NCBI GenBank assembly: GCA_021848865.1
Contig: JAJZTO010000027.1
Location: forward strand, 8,728 to 14,006
DNA length: 5,279 nucleotides
Direction: 5' to 3'
Origin: Myxococcales bacterium
GTDB lineage: Bacteria > Myxococcota > Myxococcia > Myxococcales > Anaeromyxobacteraceae
Position numbers and translations under genes: made by a program. Shown here one piece after another: positions 1-4,678 of the stretch; the first letter of the stretch is position 1, and each line of letters begins with the position of its first letter. Below the pieces are notes generated by a model. That model was not told where the DNA came from. It saw nothing but the letters and a program-made list of their open reading frames with translations, and ran no database searches.

Positions 1-729
1 GGTGCCGGCGTCGGTGCCGGGGGCGGCGGCCGCGGGGGCGGCGGGCTCGATGCCCACCGGCGCGGGACGGAAGCGGCGCGGGCGCGGCGGGGGAGGCTCC
101 CCGCGGACCGGCACCGGGGCGGCGGGCGGCTTCGGGGCGGCGAGCTGCTTCGGGGCGGCGAGCTGCGCGCCGCCCGGCGGCCCCGGGTAGCCCACCGCCT
201 TCCAGGTCTCGGGCGAACCGTAGTAGGCGGCGGCGACGAGCCGCTTCAGCGCCTTGAAGCCGGTCCGGCGGACCGCGATGCGGCTGTCCATCCAGCCGCG
301 CAGCCGGCGGTCCTGCGCGGCTCCGTCACACTCCGTGAACAGGCGCGGGGAGAGGTCGAGGAGGCCGCCGAACCCGCTCTCGAAGAGGGTCACCAGCCGC
401 CGCAGCTCCACCTGCGTGGCCGGATCGGCCATGGCGGCGACGGCGTCGACGCGGGCCGGGAGCCCGACGTCGGTGGGTCGCGGGAAGCCCGGGTGGTCGG
501 GAATGACCCGGTCGGCGACGGCGAGCAGGACGGTGAGCTGGGCGGCGTCGAAGACCGCGAGCGGGCGCAGGCCGGGCCGGACGCGCGTCTTCCGCGTCGC
601 CAGCCAGGCGCTGCCGCCGCCGGCCGCGAGCAGCGCGGCGCCGAGCAGCCCCTTCTTCAGGAAGCCGCGCCGCCCCTCCTTCTCGCCGGGGAGCAGAACG
701 CGCACCGGGCGCCGCCGCCTGCGGGACAT
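1..729 (-). CDS. Tat-exported gluconate 2-dehydrogenase subunit 3 family protein (partial, C-terminus off left edge)
   Basis: Seen: an open frame from ATG at 729-727 to the window edge, 243 codons with no stop. Residues 19-25 read GRRGFLKK-like (R20 R21 x F23 L24 K25), a near-consensus twin-arginine motif, followed by a hydrophobic Ala/Leu/Gly stretch to about residue 44. Residues ~56-185 carry the family pattern: FDAAQLTVLLAVADRVIP, then a run of amphipathic helices, then YY (169-170), a Trp, and GYPGPP (180-185). Known of the family: these small subunits partner a flavin GMC oxidoreductase, and often a cytochrome c, in periplasmic alcohol or sugar-acid oxidation; this subunit usually carries the Tat signal that exports the complex. 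Inferred: the GMC subunit lies beyond the left edge. Odd: after the domain there is a Pro/Ala/Arg-rich tail of at least 58 residues containing a perfect tandem repeat. No clear ribosome site precedes the ATG, but no better in-frame start is visible. The exact substrate cannot be read. Confidence 0.78.
   Translation of the reverse strand, partial: MSRRRRRPVRVLLPGEKEGRRGFLKKGLLGAALLAAGGGSAWLATRKTRVRPGLRPLAVFDAAQLTVLLAVADRVIPDHPGFPRPTDVGLPARVDAVAAMADPATQVELRRLVTLFESGFGGLLDLSPRLFTECDGAAQDRRLRGWMDSRIAVRRTGFKALKRLVAAAYYGSPETWKAVGYPGPPGGAQLAAPKQLAAPKPPAAPVPVRGEPPPPRPRRFRPAPVGIEPAAPAAAAPGTDAGT
130..165 (-). repeat. Perfect 18-bp tandem duplication inside a coding tail
   Basis: The 18-base unit cttcggggcggcgagctg occurs at 130-147 and again, identically, at 148-165. 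On the minus strand it encodes QLAAPK twice, residues 189-200 of the Tat-exported subunit, and keeps the reading frame. A degenerate continuation (PPAAP) follows. It lies in a low-complexity Pro/Ala linker, where slippage or unequal exchange could change copy number without breaking the frame. Confidence 0.95.
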
Positions 730-735
730 GAGGAC

Positions 736-748
736 CGGTAACGTACCG
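736..748. promoter_or_regulatory. Short inverted repeat upstream of the Tat-exported subunit gene
   Basis: CGGTA and TACCG form a perfect five-base dyad around acg, ending seven bases before the ATG at 729. It is one of the few A/T-containing islands in the divergent spacer, and it sits where a repressor would block transcription or translation. Five-base arms arise easily by chance, so this is only a candidate operator. Confidence 0.2.
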
Positions 749-1065
749 CAAACATGGTGCGCTGTCGCGTGAACGGCCCCCCGTGTGGAGGCCCGGTTCC
801 CGGCCCGGGGCCGGAAAGCTGGCCGCGACCCGGGCGGTGCGCGGGAGTGGCCGGATGTCGGATTTCGCGCACTTCCAGGGCTCCGGGGCCGGGCCGGAGG
901 GCCGCGCGGGCGTCCCGTGGCCCCGCCTCGGGCGCCGGCCCTGCGGCGCCTTGTGCATGGCCCGAAGGTTGCGAGGAAGGCCGTTCGCGAAGATGCTTGC
1001 AGGGAGCCCAGGCTTCGTCGGCGCCTCACCGCCCTCGGCGGGGAGGGCCTCCTGGTACGAGTCCT

Positions 1066-1071
1066 GGAGGA
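1066..1071 (+). promoter_or_regulatory. Ribosome binding site fixing the PilZ-receiver start
   Basis: GGAGGA at 1066-1071 lies eight bases before the ATG at 1080. This is a strong Shine-Dalgarno with good spacing. It supports 1080 as the start over the upstream in-frame GTG at 783 and ATG at 855, neither of which has an equally good site. Confidence 0.75.
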
Positions 1072-1079
1072 GCGTGGGG

Positions 1080-1859
1080 ATGGTGGAGGAACGGCGAAAG
1101 CACGCTCGGTACCCGCTGGTGCTCGCGGTGACCTGGCCCGGCCAGGAGCCCGGCCGCGACCACACCGAGGACCTGTCGGCCGGCGGGCTCTTCATCCGCA
1201 CCGAGCGGAAGCTCGAGGCCGGGGAGAAGCTCCCGCTGGAGCTCTCCTTCCCGGGCCTGCTCGAGCGCCTGCGCCTGACGGTGAAGATCGTCCGCATGCG
1301 CGACGCCGGCCCGGACGGCCCCCGCGGCGTCGGGGTGACGGTGGCCGGCGCGCCGGAGGAGGCGGCCCGGCTCGAGGTCCTGGCCCGCGCCGCCGCCAAC
1401 GCCGGCCAGGGCGGGCGCCCCTACCGCGTGCTGCTGGTCGAGGACAACGCGCTGGTGGCGACCATGTACGCCTCGGCCCTGAAGCGGCTCTCCTCCAAGG
1501 AGGGCATGTCCGGGATGCAGGTGGAGATCGCCGACGACGGCGGACGGGCGCTGGCGCGCCTGCGCTCCCCGCCCCCGGTGGACCTGGTCATCACCGACGT
1601 CTACATGCCGGTGATGGACGGCCTCCAGCTGCTGGAGCGCATCCGCGAGGACGCCCGGCTCGCGGCGCTGCCGGTGATCGTCATCTCCTCGGGGACGGCC
1701 GACGAGGACCAGCGGGCGGCGCGCCTCGGGGCCCAGTTCTTCCTTCGCAAGCCGGTGAAGTACCAGGACATCGTGGCCACGGTGCGCACCCTGCTCGCCG
1801 CCGGGGCCGGCGACGGCCTGCGCCAGGCACTGGGCGGGCCCGGCGCGGCCGGAGGTTGA
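1080..1859 (+). CDS. PilZ domain-receiver domain response regulator
   Basis: A 259-residue soluble protein with no signal peptide or membrane segment. The N-terminal PilZ domain (about 4-105) carries both c-di-GMP contact motifs: RxxxR at R6-R10 and DxSxxG at D31-S33-G36. A short linker leads to a CheY-like receiver (about 115-240) with acidic pocket E121-D122, phospho-acceptor D173 in TDVYMPVMDG, switch residue S203 or S204 and conserved K224 before P225. All residues needed for ligand binding and phosphorylation appear present. Known: PilZ domains bind c-di-GMP and act on motility, polysaccharide or development targets; receivers take phosphate from histidine kinases. Inferred: a two-input adaptor acting by protein contact, since there is no DNA-binding or enzymatic output domain. 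Odd: the receiver is C-terminal, and the loop between its first helix and second strand is long and carries an SSKEGMSGMQ insert. No histidine kinase is adjacent, so the partner is unknown. Confidence 0.9.
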   Translation: MVEERRKHARYPLVLAVTWPGQEPGRDHTEDLSAGGLFIRTERKLEAGEKLPLELSFPGLLERLRLTVKIVRMRDAGPDGPRGVGVTVAGAPEEAARLEVLARAAANAGQGGRPYRVLLVEDNALVATMYASALKRLSSKEGMSGMQVEIADDGGRALARLRSPPPVDLVITDVYMPVMDGLQLLERIREDARLAALPVIVISSGTADEDQRAARLGAQFFLRKPVKYQDIVATVRTLLAAGAGDGLRQALGGPGAAGG

Positions 1860-1880
1860 CGGGGGGCGGGTGGCGTCCGC

Positions 1881-1909
1881 GGCGCTCGGCTCCCCCCGGT
1901 CCGAGCGCC
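1881..1909 (+). terminator. Candidate hairpin terminator after the PilZ-receiver gene
   Basis: GGCGCTCGG at 1881-1889 and CCGAGCGCC at 1901-1909 form a perfect nine-base stem with an 11-base loop, beginning 21 bases after the stop codon. No T-tract follows, so it is not a classical intrinsic terminator. It may stabilise the 3' end or act with Rho. Such stems also arise in very GC-rich DNA, but the length and the position behind a stop favour a function. Confidence 0.4.
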
Positions 1910-2040
1910 CGGCGCCGCTCGCCCCTCGGCCTGTCCCGCCCGCGCCGATGGCGCTCGCCGCTCCCCGCCCGATGCGGTAGGCTCGCCGCCATCTCGTCCA
2001 GCCCGCAGCGGTGCGCCGGCGGCCGTCGGGGCGATGGGCC

Positions 2041-2057
2041 CCCCCGGTTCGCGGGGG
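2041..2057 (+). promoter_or_regulatory. Hairpin in the crotonase leader
   Basis: CCCCCG (2041-2046) pairs with CGGGGG (2052-2057) around a five-base gttcg loop, about 20 bases before the crotonase ribosome site. It could form in the mRNA leader or at the end of an upstream transcript. The preceding stretch, 1910-2040, shows no promoter or gene that I can support. Confidence 0.25.
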
Positions 2058-2078
2058 CGAGCGCGCCGCCCCGGCCCC

Positions 2079-2084
2079 GGAGGA
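2079..2084 (+). promoter_or_regulatory. Ribosome binding site fixing the crotonase start
   Basis: GGAGGA at 2079-2084 precedes the ATG at 2088 by three bases (four from GGAGG). The spacing is slightly short but the match is strong. It favours 2088 over the in-frame ATG at 2034, whose extra 18 residues are Gly/Arg/Pro-rich and lie before the normal family N-terminus. Confidence 0.7.
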
Positions 2085-2087
2085 ACC

Positions 2088-2870
2088 ATGGCCGACGTCA
2101 CCGTCGAGGACCGCGGCCTCGTCCGCGTGGTCACCATCGACCACCCGCAGAAGCGCAACGCCCTCGACTACGGGAGCCTGCGCCGGATCGAGGAGGCATG
2201 CGCCGCCGCGGCCCGCGACGGGGTGCGTTGCCTGGTCTTCCGCGGCGCCGGCGACAAGGCCTTCTGCTCCGGCTTCGACATCGAGGCCATCCCCACCGGG
2301 CCGCAGGCGGGCGACCGGCCCGACCTGGCGGTGGAGCGGACCATGGAGGCGGTGGAGGCGGTCCCCTGCCCCACCATCGCCTTCCTCAACGGCTCGGCCT
2401 TCGGGGCCGGCGGCGAGCTGGCGGTCTCCTGCGACCTGCGGGTGGCGCGCGAGGGGATCTCGCTGGGCATGCCGCCCGCCCGGCTGGGCGTGGTCTATCC
2501 CATCGGCGGCATGCGCCGCTTCCTCTCCCTCCTCGGGCCGGCGCGGGCCAAGGAGCTGTTCTTCACCGGCCGCCCGGTGGAGGCGGAGCGGGCGCTGCAG
2601 ATCGGCCTGGTGGACCGGCTGCTCCCGGCCGTGGACGCGGAGGGCGCCGCGCTGGCGCTGGCCGAGGAGATCGCCCGGAACGCCCCCCTGGCGGTGCAGG
2701 GGATGAAGCGCATCCTGCGGCTGCTGGAGGCGGCGCACGAGCGCGCCTTCACCCCCGCGGAGCGCGCGGAGGTGGACCGCACCCGGCGGATCGCCTTCGA
2801 GAGCCGGGACACCGCCGAGGGACGGCTGGCCTTCCTGGAGAAGCGCGCGCCCCGCTTCTCCGGCTCGTAG
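2088..2870 (+). CDS. Crotonase-superfamily protein, methylmalonyl-CoA decarboxylase-like
   Basis: A 260-residue cytosolic protein of normal crotonase length. Seen: AFCSGFDI (58-65) and GSAFGAGGELAVSCD (102-116), the two segments that build the oxyanion hole binding the acyl-CoA thioester, with E110 in the place of the first hydratase Glu. The second hydratase Glu, normally in a PEI motif, is absent: the segment reads MPPARLGVVYPIGG (128-141). That segment, the ELFFTGRPV stretch and the C-terminus (SRDTAEGRLAFLEKRAPRF) resemble E. coli methylmalonyl-CoA decarboxylase (ScpB/YgfG) as I recall it. Its proposed catalytic Tyr140 aligns with Y137 here, but its His66 is replaced by F63. Inferred: probably not a normal enoyl-CoA hydratase; a decarboxylase or isomerase acting on a short acyl-CoA is possible. 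No methylmalonyl-CoA mutase or other acyl-CoA gene is adjacent. The fold is near certain, the reaction is not. Confidence 0.85.
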   Translation: MADVTVEDRGLVRVVTIDHPQKRNALDYGSLRRIEEACAAAARDGVRCLVFRGAGDKAFCSGFDIEAIPTGPQAGDRPDLAVERTMEAVEAVPCPTIAFLNGSAFGAGGELAVSCDLRVAREGISLGMPPARLGVVYPIGGMRRFLSLLGPARAKELFFTGRPVEAERALQIGLVDRLLPAVDAEGAALALAEEIARNAPLAVQGMKRILRLLEAAHERAFTPAERAEVDRTRRIAFESRDTAEGRLAFLEKRAPRFSGS

Positions 2871-2891
2871 GGCGGGGGCCCGTCCCCCGCC
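2871..2891. terminator. Shared hairpin between convergent genes
   Basis: GGCGGGGG (2871-2878) and CCCCCGCC (2884-2891) form a perfect eight-base stem with a five-base loop, starting directly after the crotonase TAG and 22 bases past the kinase stop on the other strand. In a 43-base convergent gap this is well placed as a bidirectional terminator. Neither strand has a U-tract after the stem, so Rho-independent action is doubtful. Confidence 0.4.
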
Positions 2892-2913
2892 TCCCGCCGC
2901 GCGATCGCGGCCG

Positions 2914-4632
2914 TCAGTCTCGCGCCGCCGGCGGCGGCGGCGGGCGGGCGGGCGGCAGGACGCGGCGGAAGGAGCGGCCGTCGGTCTCCGGCAGCACCAC
3001 GAACTGGTCGATCTCGCGGCCCGGGTAGGTGAGGTCCACGCGGTGGCGCTCCCCCAGCTCCACGTCGGGGACGGTGAGCGGCGTGCGGCCCAGCGCCTTG
3101 CCGTCGAAGCGCACCTCGGCGCCGGAGGGCTCCGACTCCAGCCGCACCGTCCCGAAGGCGGAGGAGAGCGTGGCGTGGAAGCGCGCGTGGGCGTTCCAGA
3201 GGTCGGGGGCCACGGTGTGGGTCACGCTGCGGCGCCCCTGCGCCGACACCACCACCCGGTGGGGCTCGTGCAGCGAGAGCCCCTCGATCACCGCCGGGGT
3301 GGCCGGCGCCGCCACGCCGTCCACCGTCACCCGGGCGCCGGGCGGGTCGGAGGTGACCACCAGCGTCCCGGTGCGCATCCACAGCGCGGTCCCCAGGAAG
3401 GAGCCGGCGATCACCGCGCCCGCCAGGCCGCCCACCAGCAGGGCGCGGCCGGGGGGGAGGCCGACGTAGACCGGGCGCAGGTCCCGCCGCGAGGTGGTGC
3501 GGTGCCGCACCGGCTGGGGCGTGAGCTCCGGCGCCGGGTCGCCGGGCAGCGGCCCGGGCGTGCTCGGCGTCTCCGGGTCGCCGCGCTCCTCCGCCTCCCT
3601 GGCGGCCACGTGCGAGAGCACCTTCATCACCAGCGCGTCGTGGGCGCGCGCCGCCCGCTGCCGGGTGATGCGCTCGCCGTAGACCTGCTGCATCTGCTGG
3701 CCGATGAGGTCCTGGATGGCGGAGTGCGGGGTGGGGAAGAGCACGTCCACCAGCGCGTCGGCGAAGGCCCGGGCGCTGGGGTAGCGCTTCTCCGGGTCGT
3801 AGGCCAGCGCCCGCTGGACGATGGTGTCGATCTCGCGCGGCAGCCGGTCGTCGAAGGCGGTGGGCGGCACCACCTTGGTGCGCCGCGACTCGATCAGCGT
3901 CTCGACGTCGGTGGCCCGCGGGAAGGGCTTCTGCTTGGTGAGCAGCTCGTAGAGGATGATCCCGGCCGCGAAGATGTCCACCCGGTGGTCCCAGGCCTTC
4001 TCCAGCGAGGCCTGCTCGGGCGCCACGTACCCGAGCTTCCCCATCAGCATCCCCTCCTTGTAGTTGGAGAGGCCGGTGGCGGCGCGGGCGATGCCGAAGT
4101 CGAGGAGCTTGAGCTCCCCCTCGTAGGAGACCAGGGCGTTGTCGGGCGAGACGTCGCAGTGGACGATCTTCAGCGGCCGCCCCTCGGCGTCGGTCTTGCG
4201 GTGGGCGTAGTCGAGCCCCTGGAGGAGCTGCAGCACCAGGAACATCGCCTGCTCCGGCGAGAGCTGGGCGCCGGCGCGGCCGAAGGCGAACATCATGTCC
4301 TTCAGCGAGACGCCGTGCACCTGCTCCATGGCGATGTAGTAGGTGCCCTCCACCGCGCCGCACTCGTAGATCTGGGCGATGTTGTTGTGGGTCAGCTGGA
4401 CGGTGAGCCGGGCCTCGTTCACCAGCATCCGGATGAAGCCCTGGTCCTGGGAGCGCGCCGGGAGGATGCGCTTGATCACCAGCTCCTTCTCGAAGCCGCC
4501 GGCGCCCCCCATCTTGGCGCGGTAGATCTCGGCCATCCCGCCCACCGCCAGGCGCTGGAGCAGGAAGTACCGCCCGAAGACCTGGGGCCGGAACTCGGCG
4601 CTCTTGGCGCGATCGCGGGCGGCCTCGGACAC
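2914..4632 (-). CDS. Membrane-anchored Ser/Thr protein kinase with two PEGA domains
   Basis: A 572-residue protein starting at GTG 4632. The kinase domain covers about residues 20-300: nucleotide loop LAVGGMAEIY (28-37), ATP-anchoring K54, helix-C E73, catalytic loop HCDVSPDN with D160 and N165, DFG at 178-180, APE at 204-206, D219 and R283. A Pro-rich, basic juxtamembrane stretch follows (about 345-396, with RHRTTSRRDLRP). One hydrophobic segment at about 397-418 is the likely membrane helix; the preceding basic residues put the kinase in the cytoplasm. Two PEGA-type repeats follow outside: about 421-489 (SDPPGARV) and 493-559 (SEPSGAEV, LGRTPL), then a Pro-rich end. Inferred role: a receptor kinase sensing an envelope cue; ligand and targets are unknown. 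Odd: HCD replaces HRD, making it a non-RD kinase, and Ala replaces the outer glycines of the loop. The ribosome site is weak (ggcggg). It lies 46 bases after the upstream same-strand gene, so co-transcription is plausible. Confidence 0.92.
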   Translation of the reverse strand: MSEAARDRAKSAEFRPQVFGRYFLLQRLAVGGMAEIYRAKMGGAGGFEKELVIKRILPARSQDQGFIRMLVNEARLTVQLTHNNIAQIYECGAVEGTYYIAMEQVHGVSLKDMMFAFGRAGAQLSPEQAMFLVLQLLQGLDYAHRKTDAEGRPLKIVHCDVSPDNALVSYEGELKLLDFGIARAATGLSNYKEGMLMGKLGYVAPEQASLEKAWDHRVDIFAAGIILYELLTKQKPFPRATDVETLIESRRTKVVPPTAFDDRLPREIDTIVQRALAYDPEKRYPSARAFADALVDVLFPTPHSAIQDLIGQQMQQVYGERITRQRAARAHDALVMKVLSHVAAREAEERGDPETPSTPGPLPGDPAPELTPQPVRHRTTSRRDLRPVYVGLPPGRALLVGGLAGAVIAGSFLGTALWMRTGTLVVTSDPPGARVTVDGVAAPATPAVIEGLSLHEPHRVVVSAQGRRSVTHTVAPDLWNAHARFHATLSSAFGTVRLESEPSGAEVRFDGKALGRTPLTVPDVELGERHRVDLTYPGREIDQFVVLPETDGRSFRRVLPPARPPPPPAARD

Positions 4633-4647
4633 GCCCGCCGATGTTAT

Positions 4648-4664
4648 CCCGCCCGCCCGGACCC
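4648..4664 (-). other. G-quadruplex motif just upstream of the kinase start
   Basis: On the minus strand four GGG tracts occur with loops of 3, 1 and 1 bases (tracts at 4664-4662, 4658-4656, 4654-4652 and 4650-4648). This meets the usual G3+N1-7 quadruplex rule with very short, stabilising loops. It lies 15 bases upstream of the GTG start, within the 46-base gap, on the strand that would be in the mRNA. It could restrain translation or transcription of the kinase. Chance occurrence is likely enough in DNA this GC-rich to keep confidence moderate. Confidence 0.4.
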
Positions 4665-4678
4665 GTCGAATCCCGGCG

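Larger units (their letters stand above)
730..1079. other. Divergent intergenic region without a recognisable gene
   Basis: These 350 bases separate two divergently transcribed genes and should hold both promoters. No protein-like frame is visible. The receiver gene's frame stays open upstream to 783, but the added residues are Arg/Gly/Pro-rich and resemble no domain. Short dyads are present: CGGTA-acg-TACCG at 736-748, CCGGCC-cgg-GGCCGG at 800-814 and CTCCGG-(7)-CCGGAG at 881-899. The only weak sigma-70-like pair I found on the plus strand is ttgcga (969-974), 17 bases, then gatgct (992-997); it matches consensus poorly and I do not call it a promoter. Confidence 0.6.

Noticed and set aside
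969..997. Sigma-70-like promoter ttgcga/gatgct for the receiver gene
   Set aside because: Only 4 of 6 and 3 of 6 consensus matches; this is near chance level and unsupported by other evidence.
996..1001. Possible sigma-54 -12 element cttgca
   Set aside because: No TGGCAC-like -24 element at the required distance upstream.
783..1079. N-terminal extension of the PilZ-receiver protein
   Set aside because: The frame is open, but the residues are Arg/Gly/Pro-rich, and a strong ribosome site plus the usual PilZ N-terminus (ERRKHAR) mark the start at 1080.
326..1399. 357-codon minus-strand frame spanning the divergent region
   Set aside because: It overlaps the Tat-exported subunit in another frame and the PilZ gene on the other strand, and it shows no domain.
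1026..2738. 570-codon minus-strand frame opposite the receiver and crotonase genes
   Set aside because: Antisense shadow of two well-supported genes; low-complexity translation.
2900..2909. Palindrome cgcgatcgcg, also present at 4608-4617
   Set aside because: One copy is inside the kinase coding region, and a GC-rich palindrome of this kind is expected by chance; no sign of a functional repeat pair.
2942..2952. GGG tracts near the kinase 3' end as a G-quadruplex
   Set aside because: Only three GGG tracts are close together, and they follow from proline codons of the C-terminal Pro-rich stretch.
785..3028. 747-codon plus-strand open frame
   Set aside because: It overlaps the PilZ-receiver and crotonase genes in another frame. 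Its translation is Arg/Gly/Pro/Ala repeats without domains, as expected when GC-rich third positions remove stop codons.
2495..4363. 622-codon minus-strand frame inside the kinase gene
   Set aside because: It is out of frame with the kinase, Arg/Ala/Gly-rich and without motifs.
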